A DNA stretch of 64,000 bases, taken from Aquimarina pacifica. GTDB lineage: Bacteria > Bacteroidota > Bacteroidia > Flavobacteriales > Flavobacteriaceae. The DNA lies in NCBI RefSeq assembly GCF_000520955.1, contig NZ_JACC01000009.1:112431-176430 (forward strand). Direction: 5' to 3'. This document shows positions 18,113 to 26,647 of the stretch, piece after piece. The position numbers and the translations under genes were made by a program. Positions within the stretch are counted from its first letter, which is position 1; every line of letters starts with the position of its first letter. Below the pieces are notes generated by a model. That model did not search any database, was not told where the DNA came from, and saw only the letters and a list, made by a program, of their open reading frames with translations.

Positions 18113-18670
18113 TTACAAGAAAACCCGAACAAAGGGGATGTATGCACTGCCGTAGATGCTTGTGTCGGTATCATATAAAATGTCATATTTTACACCCGCA
18201 CTTATTTTGCCTACGCGATATGCCACTCCTAGAAAAAGAGCAGGATACCAATATGTGTCCTTTATTGTTTGATTTTCTATTGTTACGCTACGATTTACAA
18301 ACATTTCTTCAAACTCAGCAGAAAATTGAAGTGCCTGAGAAGCATTTGCCAACATAATTAAACTTCCACCATAATTGGTACTCTCACTTTCACTTTGTGT
18401 GCCGATATTATCATTAGAGAAACTACTATATCCAAAATGTAATCCTACTCCTGCATTGAACCAATTATTAAATTCATAGATGGCAGAAGGAGCAATGTAA
18501 CCAGTAAAAGAATCATTAGAGAACCCCAAACCAATACCACCGCCAAATCTTACCTTAGACCAGAAGTCTTTATCCTGAGAATGTACATTTTGCAACAAGA
18601 AAACAGCGAAGAGAAGCAAAAAGCACTTTTTGATATCTTTAATTGCCGTCGCTTTGATTGTTAATTTCAT
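18113..18670 (-). CDS. Small outer-membrane beta-barrel protein
   Basis: A 185-residue protein with a signal peptide (KKCFLLLFAVFLLQNVHSQD, cleavage near residue 31) followed by alternating amphipathic strands (VRFGGGIGLGFSNDSFTGYIAPSAIYEFNNWFNAGVGLHFGYSSF; ISAGVKYDILYD) and a C-terminal aromatic/hydrophobic end (YIPFVRVFL). This is the pattern of an eight-strand outer-membrane barrel. It is divergent to sucA, with 102 bases between the starts. Homologs in this phylum are sometimes mislabelled alpha-ketoglutarate decarboxylase because of that neighbourhood; nothing enzymatic is visible here. Confidence 0.78.
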   Translation of the reverse strand: MKLTIKATAIKDIKKCFLLLFAVFLLQNVHSQDKDFWSKVRFGGGIGLGFSNDSFTGYIAPSAIYEFNNWFNAGVGLHFGYSSFSNDNIGTQSESESTNYGGSLIMLANASQALQFSAEFEEMFVNRSVTIENQTIKDTYWYPALFLGVAYRVGKISAGVKYDILYDTDTSIYGSAYIPFVRVFL

Positions 18671-18725
18671 AAAAAATTACAAGATAAATATAAATAATTC
18701 AACACCTAATATACTGTAATTGTTG

Positions 18726-18733
18726 TATTTTTG
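18726..18733 (+). promoter_or_regulatory. -7 box of the sucAB operon
   Basis: TATTTTTG fits the Bacteroidota TAnnTTTG consensus and lies 40 bases upstream of the sucA ATG. No clear TTG -33 box was found at the right distance. Confidence 0.5.
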
Positions 18734-18772
18734 TTGCGTTTTATCATTAAAAAGATAGTTGAATACTTACAT

Positions 18773-21556
18773 ATGGATAAATATTCATTTTTGAATGCGG
18801 CTAATACCGCATTTTTTGCAGATTTATATGATCAATATTTACAGAGCCCCGATAGTGTAGAGCCAAGCTGGCGTGCATTTTTTCAAGGTTTTGATTTTGG
18901 ATTAGAGAGTGCCGATGGATCAGGAGAGACTATATATGTAGAGAAGTCGTCTGAAGAGACAATTGCTGTGCCTCAGAATGTTCAAAAAGAATTTCAGGTA
19001 ATTCGCCTTATTGATGCATACCGAACCCGAGGACATCTTTTTACTAAGACCAATCCGGTAAGAGATAGAAGAAAATATACCCCAACGCTAGCATTAGAGA
19101 ATTTTGGACTAAGTCAGGCAGATCTTAACACTGTGTTTAATGCAGGAGAAATTATTGCGATAGGCCCAAATACTTTAAGTAATATTATTGTTCATCTCGA
19201 ACAAATTTATTGCGATGCTATTGGTATTGAGTATATGTATATCCGTAATCCTGAAGAAAGAGAATGGATTCAAAGTCGTATTAATTTTAATACGAACAGA
19301 ACTAAGTTTTCTGCAGATCAGAAAAAGCATATTCTTAAAAAATTGAATCAAGCGGTTTCTTTCGAAAGCTTTTTACATACAAAATATGTTGGGCAAAAGC
19401 GTTTTTCTTTAGAAGGAGGAGAATCTTTAATTCCTGCGCTTGATGCTTTAGTAGAAAAGGCTTCTGACATGGGAGTTAAGGAGTTTGTGATGGGAATGGC
19501 GCATCGTGGTCGTCTTAGTACCTTAACAAATATTTTTGGCAAAAGCCCGAAAGATATCTTTAGCGAGTTTGATGGTAAGGATTATGAAGAGGCAGTATTT
19601 GATGGAGATGTAAAGTATCATTTAGGATGGACTTCTAAACGAGAATCAGATACAGGAAAAGCAATAAATATGAATATTGCCCCGAATCCATCTCACTTAG
19701 AGACTGTAGGTGCAGTGGTTGAAGGGATTACAAGGGCAAAACAAGATCGTCATTATAAAGATGATATTTCTCAGGTATTACCAATAGTTGTGCATGGAGA
19801 TGCTGCTGTTGCCGGACAAGGTCTAGTATATGAAATTGTTCAAATGGCACAATTAGATGGATATAAAACAGGAGGAACCATTCATATCATAGTGAATAAC
19901 CAAATAGGATTTACGACAAATTATCTTGATGCACGTTCATCAACCTATTGTACTGATGTTGGTAAAGTAACTTTATCACCTGTACTACATGTCAATGCAG
20001 ATGATGCAGAAGCTGTAGTGCACGCCGCAAATTTTGCATTAGATTTTAGAATGAATTTTGGGCGAGACGTGTTTATAGATTTACTAGGATACCGTAAGTA
20101 TGGTCATAACGAAGGTGATGAACCTCGTTTTACACAACCAAAATTATATAAAGCCATTGCAAAACATAATAATCCTAGAGATATTTATGCAGATAAACTT
20201 ACTGCAGAAGGTATTATAACTAAGGAGTATGTAAAGCAATTAGAAACAGAATATAAAGCATCTCTAGAAGAAGAATTAGAAGATTCTAGAAAACAAGAAA
20301 AGACCGTCATTACACCATTTATGCAAGATGAGTGGACTGGGTTTGTGAGAGTGCAAGAAGATGAGATGATGCAAGTAGTAGATACTACATTTTCGAAAGA
20401 TGCACTTACAGAGATTGCTGAGGTAATTACAAAATTACCAGAAGATAAAAAATTCTTGCGTAAAATAGAACGATTGATCGAGCAGAGACAGAAAATGTTC
20501 TTTGAAAAAGATCAATTAGATTGGGCTATGGGAGAATTGTTAGCATACGGTTCTTTGCTTAAAGAAGGATACGACGTACGATTATCTGGCCAGGATGTAG
20601 AAAGAGGAACATTCTCTCATCGACATGCTGTGGTAAAAGTAGAAGATAGTGAAGAAGAAATCTTATTGCTTAATAATCTTAAAGGTGAACAAGGCGATTT
20701 TTATGTATACAATTCGCTTCTATCTGAGTATGGCGTAGTTGGTTTTGATTATGGATATGCCATGGCAAGTCCTAAAACATTGGCTATTTGGGAAGCACAA
20801 TTTGGGGATTTTAGTAATGGAGCCCAGATTATGATTGATCAATATATATCTTCGGCAGAAGACAAATGGAAATTACAGAATGGTTTGGTGATGTTGCTAC
20901 CTCATGGGTATGAAGGACAGGGTGCAGAACATTCTTCAGCAAGAATGGAGCGTTATTTACAATTATGTGCCAAGGATAATATGTTTATTGCTGATGTAAC
21001 TACACCTGCAAACCTGTTTCACTTGTTACGTAGACAAATGAAAGCAGCATATCGTAAACCATTAATTGTGTTTACTCCCAAAAGTTTATTACGCCATCCA
21101 AAAGTTGTTTCTTCGGTAGAAGAGTTTACAGATGGAAGTTTTCAGACAATCATTGATGATCCTATTGCAAAGGCAAAGGATGTAAAAACATTGGTTTTTT
21201 GTACTGGTAAGTTTTACTATGATCTCTTAGAGGTCAAAGAAGCATCTTCAAGAAATGATGTTGCTTTAGTTCGATTAGAACAACTATTCCCACTTCCTGC
21301 AACAGAAATGGATGCTTTAATCAAGAAGTATGGTGCTGATGATATAGTTTGGGCACAAGAAGAGCCTAGAAATATGGGTGCATTAAGTCATATTTTGATG
21401 CATTATGATGAAGCAAAAACTTTTAGATTTGCAAGTAGGAGACCATACGGTGCTCCTGCAGCAGGTAGTTCTACAAGGTCTAAAAGAAGGCATCAGGAAG
21501 TAATTGATTATGTTTTTGACAAAACAAAAGATAATCAAAAACGAAAAAAGAAGTAA
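18773..21556 (+). CDS. sucA: 2-oxoglutarate dehydrogenase E1 component
   Basis: Thiamine-diphosphate-dependent E1 of the 2-oxoglutarate dehydrogenase complex in the TCA cycle (2-oxoglutarate to succinyl-dihydrolipoyl-E2 and CO2). The chosen ATG gives 927 residues beginning MDKYSFLNAANTAFFADLYDQYLQSPDSVEPSWRAFF, the conserved E1 N-terminal start; an upstream in-frame TTG would add 14 unconserved residues. Family landmarks are present: FSLEGGESLIPALDAL, MGMAHRGRLSTLTN, the ThDP motif region GDAAVAGQGLVYE ... NNQIGFTT, and HNEGDEPRFTQP. The C-terminal transketolase-like half carries LLPHGYEGQGAEHSSARMERYLQ. sucB follows after 66 bases, so E1 and E2 form one operon; E3 (lpd) is not in the window. 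Confidence 0.97.
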   Translation: MDKYSFLNAANTAFFADLYDQYLQSPDSVEPSWRAFFQGFDFGLESADGSGETIYVEKSSEETIAVPQNVQKEFQVIRLIDAYRTRGHLFTKTNPVRDRRKYTPTLALENFGLSQADLNTVFNAGEIIAIGPNTLSNIIVHLEQIYCDAIGIEYMYIRNPEEREWIQSRINFNTNRTKFSADQKKHILKKLNQAVSFESFLHTKYVGQKRFSLEGGESLIPALDALVEKASDMGVKEFVMGMAHRGRLSTLTNIFGKSPKDIFSEFDGKDYEEAVFDGDVKYHLGWTSKRESDTGKAINMNIAPNPSHLETVGAVVEGITRAKQDRHYKDDISQVLPIVVHGDAAVAGQGLVYEIVQMAQLDGYKTGGTIHIIVNNQIGFTTNYLDARSSTYCTDVGKVTLSPVLHVNADDAEAVVHAANFALDFRMNFGRDVFIDLLGYRKYGHNEGDEPRFTQPKLYKAIAKHNNPRDIYADKLTAEGIITKEYVKQLETEYKASLEEELEDSRKQEKTVITPFMQDEWTGFVRVQEDEMMQVVDTTFSKDALTEIAEVITKLPEDKKFLRKIERLIEQRQKMFFEKDQLDWAMGELLAYGSLLKEGYDVRLSGQDVERGTFSHRHAVVKVEDSEEEILLLNNLKGEQGDFYVYNSLLSEYGVVGFDYGYAMASPKTLAIWEAQFGDFSNGAQIMIDQYISSAEDKWKLQNGLVMLLPHGYEGQGAEHSSARMERYLQLCAKDNMFIADVTTPANLFHLLRRQMKAAYRKPLIVFTPKSLLRHPKVVSSVEEFTDGSFQTIIDDPIAKAKDVKTLVFCTGKFYYDLLEVKEASSRNDVALVRLEQLFPLPATEMDALIKKYGADDIVWAQEEPRNMGALSHILMHYDEAKTFRFASRRPYGAPAAGSSTRSKRRHQEVIDYVFDKTKDNQKRKKK

Positions 21557-21622
21557 GACGATAAACTAGATTATAAATTAGAATATTTTCGCGAAAGCGT
21601 AACAAAGTATAAAATCAGAATT

Positions 21623-22843
21623 ATGGCTTTAGAAATGAAAGTCCCTTCACCGGGAGAGTCCATTACAGAAGTAGAAATAGCACAATGGCTTGTTGAGTCG
21701 GGTGATTATGTAGAGAAAGATCAGGCAATTGCAGAAGTAGATAGTGATAAAGCAACCTTAGAATTACCAGCAGAGGCAAGTGGTGTCATAACGCTTATGG
21801 CAGAAGAAGGCGATGCGGTAGCAGTAGGGCAGGTTGTATGTCATATTGATACAGATGCGGCCAAACCAGCAGGAGATGCGCCGGCTGCAGAGGCTCCAAA
21901 AGAGGCTGAACAAAAAGCACCAGAACCAGTAGCTACTCCGGTAGCACCAGCAAAAACTGAAAGCTATGCTACAGGAACGGCTTCGCCAGCAGCCAAAAAA
22001 GTATTAGCTGAAAAAGGAATTGACGCAAAACAAGTTCAGGGTACTGGAAGAGATGGTCGCATTACCAAAGCCGATGCTATCGATGCTAAACCATCAATGG
22101 GGACTCCAGGATTAGGAAGTAGAGGAGAGTCGAGAAAAAAATTATCAATGCTTCGTCGTAAAGTAGCAGAGCGATTAGTTTCTGTTAAAAACGAAACAGC
22201 AATGCTGACTACCTTTAATGAGGTAGATATGCAACCAATTTTTAATTTGCGTAAGCAGTATAAAGAGACATTCAAAAGTAAACATGGTGTAGGATTAGGC
22301 TTTATGTCTTTCTTTACACTAGCTTGTGTAAGAGCATTAAAGATGTATCCTGCGGTTAACTCTATGATTGATGGTAAGGAAATGATATCTTTTGATTTTC
22401 AAGACATCAGTATTGCGGTATCAGGACCTAAAGGACTTATGGTTCCGGTAATTCGTAGTGCAGAAAACTTAAGCTTTAGAGGAGTAGAATCTGAAGTAAA
22501 AAGATTGGCTATAAGAGCACGTGATGGTCAAATTACTGTAGATGAAATGACCGGAGGAACTTTTACGATTACTAATGGAGGTGTTTTTGGGAGCATGTTG
22601 TCAACACCAATAATTAATCCACCACAAAGTGCCATTTTAGGAATGCATAATATCGTAGAACGTCCTATCGTTCGTGATGGACAGATAGTGGTAGCTCCTA
22701 TAATGTATGTGGCGTTATCATATGATCATAGAATTATTGATGGTAAAGAATCTGTTGGGTTCTTAGTAGCTGTAAAAGAGGCACTTGAAAATCCTGAAGA
22801 ATTATTGATGGATAATAATGTATTAAGAGCTTTAGAATTATAG
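21623..22843 (+). CDS. sucB: Dihydrolipoyllysine succinyltransferase, E2 of 2-oxoglutarate dehydrogenase
   Basis: A 406-residue E2 core subunit that transfers the succinyl group to CoA. Residues 1-76 are a lipoyl domain with the modified Lys in [13 protein letters not shown]. An Ala/Pro-rich linker (75-120) leads to an E3/E1-binding peripheral domain ([32 protein letters not shown]). From about residue 175 the catalytic acetyltransferase domain carries the His motif [15 protein letters not shown] near the end. The length and order match odhB/sucB. It is cotranscribed with sucA and ends just before a perfect palindrome. Confidence 0.97.
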   Translation: MALEMKVPSPGESITEVEIAQWLVESGDYVEKDQAIAEVDSDKATLELPAEASGVITLMAEEGDAVAVGQVVCHIDTDAAKPAGDAPAAEAPKEAEQKAPEPVATPVAPAKTESYATGTASPAAKKVLAEKGIDAKQVQGTGRDGRITKADAIDAKPSMGTPGLGSRGESRKKLSMLRRKVAERLVSVKNETAMLTTFNEVDMQPIFNLRKQYKETFKSKHGVGLGFMSFFTLACVRALKMYPAVNSMIDGKEMISFDFQDISIAVSGPKGLMVPVIRSAENLSFRGVESEVKRLAIRARDGQITVDEMTGGTFTITNGGVFGSMLSTPIINPPQSAILGMHNIVERPIVRDGQIVVAPIMYVALSYDHRIIDGKESVGFLVAVKEALENPEELLMDNNVLRALEL

Positions 22844-22852
22844 TATATACAA

Positions 22853-22908
22853 AGTATTACATATAAAAAAGCCACGATGTACATCGTGGCTTTTTTATAT
22901 GTAATACT
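22853..22908. terminator. 56-base perfect palindrome, shared terminator
   Basis: Bases 22853-22908 read the same on both strands without a mismatch (28-base arms, centre gatgtacatc). The GC core gccacgatgt is flanked by A6 and T6 runs, as in a bidirectional intrinsic terminator. It lies between the convergent sucB and redoxin lipoprotein genes. Confidence 0.92.
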
Positions 22909-22920
22909 CTCTTGTTTGAT

Positions 22921-23670
22921 TTATGCCTTTTTTACTTTTATAGTACACCCAATAGCTTTTGTGTAATTAGGATCTGGTTGTTCTCCTTTTTCTAATGCCA
23001 TAATTGCATTTTCAATATAATTAGTTTTTACTTCCTCAGAAGATCTCGCATTATCATCAATTGCTCCTATATATTGTACTTTTCGATCTTTGTCTAGCAC
23101 GAATACATGTGGAGTTCTTACAGCACCATATTGCGGATATATTTTTTGCCCTTCATCAACAAGGTAAACAAATGGGAAAGCTTTTTCTTTAGCACGTGCT
23201 TGCATATCTTCAAAACTCTCACCATTTATTTCTGGATGGTTAGGGTTGATAGCAACTACAGGATATCCCTTTGGGGCTAAATTATTATGTAGCTCGATCA
23301 AACGATCTTCATACATTTTAGAAAAAGGACATTCATTACATGTAAAAGTGATGATATATCCTTTTGCATTTTTAATATCTGCAAGAGAAACCATAGTTTC
23401 ATCAACATTTTTAAGTGAAAAATCTGTAGCGGTTTCACCAATTTTATACCCTCCGATCTCATTGAGAGTTTTAGTTTGAACTGGACCTTTTCCTTTTGGT
23501 GGTCTTTCTTTTTCTGCACCAGAAGGAGGTCCTTTGCGATCAGACATTTCAGTAGTACTAGAAAGTTCTTCTTTACCCTCAATAGTATTTGATTGTTGAT
23601 TGTTTTTGCAAGAAGTAAGTATAGTAATGGTAAGCCCCATAACTATAATAATTGAACTTAGTTTTTTCAT
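22921..23670 (-). CDS. Thioredoxin-fold (peroxiredoxin-like) lipoprotein
   Basis: A 249-residue lipoprotein of the AhpC/TSA-like redoxin group. The signal ends in lipobox TILTSCKNN (Cys at about 21). A linker rich in Lys, Gly and Pro (DRKGPPSGAEKERPPKGKGPVQ) is followed by a peroxiredoxin-like fold: IGETATDFSLKNVDETMVSL, then ITFTCNECPFSKMYEDRL, whose CNEC motif takes the place of a CxxC redox centre, and VRTPHVFVLDKDRKVQYIGAIDD. It probably acts on thiols or peroxides in the periplasm; the exact substrate cannot be read. The TlpA-like gene upstream (28 bases away) suggests a two-gene envelope redox operon. Confidence 0.87.
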   Translation of the reverse strand: MKKLSSIIIVMGLTITILTSCKNNQQSNTIEGKEELSSTTEMSDRKGPPSGAEKERPPKGKGPVQTKTLNEIGGYKIGETATDFSLKNVDETMVSLADIKNAKGYIITFTCNECPFSKMYEDRLIELHNNLAPKGYPVVAINPNHPEINGESFEDMQARAKEKAFPFVYLVDEGQKIYPQYGAVRTPHVFVLDKDRKVQYIGAIDDNARSSEEVKTNYIENAIMALEKGEQPDPNYTKAIGCTIKVKKA

Positions 23671-23698
23671 TTCTATATGTGTTTTTTATTCTAAAAAT

Positions 23699-24262
23699 TT
23701 ACAGTATTGTTTCATCAATGACTTTTTCTAAATCTTCAAGACTTTCGAATGAACGTTCAAAATAATTACGTTTTTCACTATTGAAAACTAGAGTAAAAGG
23801 AAGGGCTCCAGACCAGTTGGGGTCAACTTTGTCGATCCAACTATTCGCATCACCATCATCAAGTAAAACTACTTCGGATTGAATGTTTCTTTTTTCGATA
23901 AATGGCAGAAGTCGTTTTTCGATATCTTTGGCAAAATCTAGGCTAACAAGTAGTACCTTGACTTTTTGATCTTTATTTTTTTGATTATAGGTTTCAAAAA
24001 AAGGTAATTCTTTTACACAAGGTGCACACCAAGTTGCCCAAAAATTAACAACATATGTTGTGTCACTTTTTGTATGAAGCAAGGGTTCTAGTTCTTTAAA
24101 ATCAAGAGTTTTGATCGTATTAACCTCAGTGTTTTTTTGATTTTGGATGGTATTTTTCACTACTTCTTGATCATTTTTCGGTTTCTCTGTATACTTACAG
24201 CTATAAAAAGAAATCGATGCAAAAACGATAAAAGCTAAGCGAATAGGAAATATTTTTTTCAT
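23699..24262 (-). CDS. TlpA/ResA-like thiol-disulfide lipoprotein
   Basis: A 187-residue thioredoxin-fold protein anchored by a lipobox (ASISFYSCKYT, Cys at about 22). The redox motif is WATWCAPCVKELPFF, with the WCAPC centre typical of TlpA/ResA reductants used in cytochrome c maturation or general periplasmic thiol reduction. The cis-Pro loop is in GALPFTLVFN. The first 60 residues after the lipid anchor are a charged linker. It is the upstream gene of a two-gene operon with the redoxin lipoprotein. Confidence 0.9.
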   Translation of the reverse strand: MKKIFPIRLAFIVFASISFYSCKYTEKPKNDQEVVKNTIQNQKNTEVNTIKTLDFKELEPLLHTKSDTTYVVNFWATWCAPCVKELPFFETYNQKNKDQKVKVLLVSLDFAKDIEKRLLPFIEKRNIQSEVVLLDDGDANSWIDKVDPNWSGALPFTLVFNSEKRNYFERSFESLEDLEKVIDETIL

Positions 24263-24444
24263 ACATACAAATCTATTGGGTTTTGTAAAAAGTCAAAAGT
24301 ATTTAATGTTACTTTAACTAAAGTAAATTTTTTGAATTGTATTTATCTTGTTTTCAGTAGATTGTGTGTTAATTTGAGGTTAATTTAATACGATTGCTAA
24401 TGTTTTTTTTGTACATTAAATCACTAACCATATCGAAATAACTT

Positions 24445-24909
24445 ATGAAAACTTCATTAGTCGCCGCCGTTTTTCGTTATCTATTGCTTTCCTTTCTTTT
24501 ACTTATTCTGTTTTCTTCATGTCAGGAAAAAGCTGGAGATGATTTTACACAAGAAGATGTTCGTCGTATTACTCAAGTTCTTAATGAATTAGATGAAGAT
24601 GAGTATAGAATTGTTTTACCTGTTTTTAAGGATTCAAAAATTGTGGGTTCAGAAGTATATGGTAACCTACCAATAACAGAGGTTCGCCGTGTTGCGATAT
24701 CAAAAGGAATTTCATATGTAGAAAAAGGAAATTTACAAGCTATTTTTCAGTCTTGCGAAGGAGGCGGAGCAGGCTCACATGTTAATAGTGATTCTGCAGC
24801 TAGAGGAAATGATAGTGAGGCTGATGCAGACGGAAATGCTGTCTATGATAGGATTGATCAAATTCTTAAGAATATTGATAAAAGTAAATTTATTCAAATT
24901 CGAAAATAA
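24445..24909 (+). CDS. Lipoprotein of an SdpAB-like three-gene cassette
   Basis: A 154-residue protein not assigned to any family I recognise. It opens with a long hydrophobic signal ending in a lipobox (LLLILFSSCQEK, Cys26). Residues 34-103 look folded (FTQEDVRRITQVLNELDEDEYRIVLPV; LPITEVRRVAISKGISYVEKGNL). A single further Cys (C104) begins a flexible Gly/Asp/Ser stretch (EGGGAGSHVNSDSAARGN) before a helical tail. It is the first gene of a run with a single-pass membrane protein (25 bases later) and an HTTM membrane protein. In the Bacillus sdpABC operon the third gene is the toxin precursor; this protein lacks the hydrophobic peptide region of SdpC, so calling it a toxin is not justified. 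It may be a substrate or partner of the other two. Confidence 0.75.
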   Translation: MKTSLVAAVFRYLLLSFLLLILFSSCQEKAGDDFTQEDVRRITQVLNELDEDEYRIVLPVFKDSKIVGSEVYGNLPITEVRRVAISKGISYVEKGNLQAIFQSCEGGGAGSHVNSDSAARGNDSEADADGNAVYDRIDQILKNIDKSKFIQIRK

Positions 24910-24933
24910 TTGATTTTAAGATTATAACGTAGC

Positions 24934-25428
24934 ATGATCAAAACAAAATTGATATATGTGATTTTGGCTATCACACACTTACTGCTGGTTAACATCTTTA
25001 TTTGGACGAATTTTGAAAATAAAAAACCTTCAGGTGTATATCAGTATCTCAGGATATACAGAGATTTTGCAGGGTGTTTTAGAGATTATACTTATTTTGC
25101 CCCGAATATTGCTAATGACACACGAGCTGGTTTTATAGCCAAGACAACATCTGATAGTGTCTATTTCTTACCCTTTAGAGCTGAAAACAAACTAGTGAAT
25201 ACACGCTATAATAATTTGATTTCTTCTGGTATGAGAAATCCAAAAGGACGTGATCTTTTTGCACGTTCATGGGCTACATTGTTATTTGGTCAGAGTGATA
25301 GTATTTGTGATATCACTGTTTTTACAGAAGCATATATTATACCTACAATTCAAGAATATCGAAATGGGATGCAGCCTTCTTGGAATATGATTTATATGGG
25401 ACGTTTTGAAAAGGAAATCAATAAATAA
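24934..25428 (+). CDS. Single-pass membrane protein, SdpA-like
   Basis: A 164-residue protein with one N-terminal membrane helix (LIYVILAITHLLLVNIFIWTN) and a periplasmic domain. The segment YRDFAGCFRDYTYFAPNIANDTRAGF, with aromatics around a FAPN turn, and the later PSWNMIYMGRF match the size, topology and general look of the SdpA family, the small partner encoded beside SdpB. The identity is by architecture and position, not by strong motif. The gap to the next gene is 11 bases, so the pair is cotranscribed. Confidence 0.65.
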   Translation: MIKTKLIYVILAITHLLLVNIFIWTNFENKKPSGVYQYLRIYRDFAGCFRDYTYFAPNIANDTRAGFIAKTTSDSVYFLPFRAENKLVNTRYNNLISSGMRNPKGRDLFARSWATLLFGQSDSICDITVFTEAYIIPTIQEYRNGMQPSWNMIYMGRFEKEINK

Positions 25429-25439
25429 GCCTTGGAGGT

Positions 25440-26387
25440 ATGAATTATCTAAAGCAAGTTTCTTTAAGTAAAATAGTGCACACTGTATTTGATAAAATAA
25501 CTTCTTTTTTCTTGTTTCCAATATCACCATTTCCTCTTGGGTTTTTTAGAATTGGTATAGGATTAATCGCATTATTTTTATTGATACAATTATGGCCATA
25601 TCTTCTTCAATTATATGGTAATTTTGGTTTTATACAATGGGCTATTCTCGAAACTAATACATATACTTGGTTTCCTTCTATTGGTAAGTTGTATCTACTT
25701 ACAGAGCCTATAGGCTTTTCTCCTGAAACATGTGTGTACCTTGTTTTTTTGGTATATGGTATATCTTTACTTGGTTTTATTTTGGGGATTATAACAAGAG
25801 TAACTGCTTTTTTGGTTTGGATATGTCATTTAACCATAATTAACAGTGGTTTTATGTCAATCTATGGTCTCGATACCATGCTTCAAATATGTTTCTTTTA
25901 TGCAATTTGGATGCCGGTAGGTAAGAGTCTGACTATTTTTCATTTGTTTGGTAAGGAAACAACCCAGCCTTCTTTTGTGTCTGGATTGTCTATTCGAACT
26001 TTACAGCTTCACCTATGCATCATATATTTAAATACTTCGATAGCTAAGATGCGGGGAGCGCAATGGTGGGATGGTGAGGCGATTTGGAGAGCCTTAATGC
26101 AACCACAATTTTCTACATTTAGCTATGACTGGTTGTCGGTATGGCCTTTTGTGCCAAAATTTATAGGATGGTCTGTATTGTTAATAGAGTGCGGTTATCT
26201 GGTTTTTATTTGGCCTCAAAAAACAAGGAAATTTTGGTTATCAAGTATATTATTGCTTCACGCCGGAATTGCCTTATTAATGGGGTTACCTCTTTTTTCA
26301 TTAACCATGATTGTGATGAATGTAACAGCTTTTGGGTGGGATAAAAACACTCGATTTTTTATTAAGTATAAAAAGGTGCGTTTTTAA
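25440..26387 (+). CDS. HTTM-domain integral membrane protein, SdpB-like
   Basis: A 315-residue protein with about eight hydrophobic segments. It carries the HTTM landmarks: the FRIGIGLIALFLLIQLWPYLLQLYGNFGF opening, the ICHLTIINSGFMSIYGLDTMLQICFFYAIWMP segment, and YLNTSIAKMRGAQWWDGEAIWRAL. HTTM domains occur in gamma-glutamyl carboxylases and in SdpB, the membrane partner needed to make the Bacillus SdpC toxin. The protein is short and lacks the C-terminal half of true vitamin K-dependent carboxylases, so SdpB-like is the better name. With its two upstream partners it forms a cassette that may mature an exported peptide or lipoprotein; the chemistry is unknown. Confidence 0.82.
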   Translation: MNYLKQVSLSKIVHTVFDKITSFFLFPISPFPLGFFRIGIGLIALFLLIQLWPYLLQLYGNFGFIQWAILETNTYTWFPSIGKLYLLTEPIGFSPETCVYLVFLVYGISLLGFILGIITRVTAFLVWICHLTIINSGFMSIYGLDTMLQICFFYAIWMPVGKSLTIFHLFGKETTQPSFVSGLSIRTLQLHLCIIYLNTSIAKMRGAQWWDGEAIWRALMQPQFSTFSYDWLSVWPFVPKFIGWSVLLIECGYLVFIWPQKTRKFWLSSILLLHAGIALLMGLPLFSLTMIVMNVTAFGWDKNTRFFIKYKKVRF

Positions 26388-26647
26388 CACATATTTTCTA
26401 ACATATAATACGAGTTTAATCTCTTACAGAGTAATTAGCCTTTATGTGCTTACTACAAAAACATTTAATTCATTAACAACCAAAATTTTTTTTTGATCGT
26501 GGTCAACATGAATTAACGAATTTTAGAGATAAGGTCAATAAAGATATATTGTTGTGGTCGTGATTTGAAATATTTTGAAAAGGAAATTAATTTATCCCAA
26601 ATATAAAACTTCTATATAGCTCTAAATAAAACTTAGATTTTGAAACC

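Noticed and set aside
18113..18670. Naming the small barrel protein alpha-ketoglutarate decarboxylase
   Set aside because: The sequence shows only a signal peptide and beta strands; the enzyme name would come from its position beside sucA.
23298..23582. 94-residue minus-strand frame overlapping the redoxin lipoprotein
   Set aside because: It is an alternative frame of the real gene with Lys/Leu-rich content and no fold signature.
25440..26387. Calling the HTTM protein a vitamin K-dependent gamma-carboxylase
   Set aside because: It is only 315 residues and lacks the C-terminal half of true carboxylases; SdpB-like fits better.
26388..26647. Search for a small toxin or immunity gene after the HTTM gene
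   Set aside because: No open frame with a start, signal or hydrophobic peptide was found in this 260-base gap.
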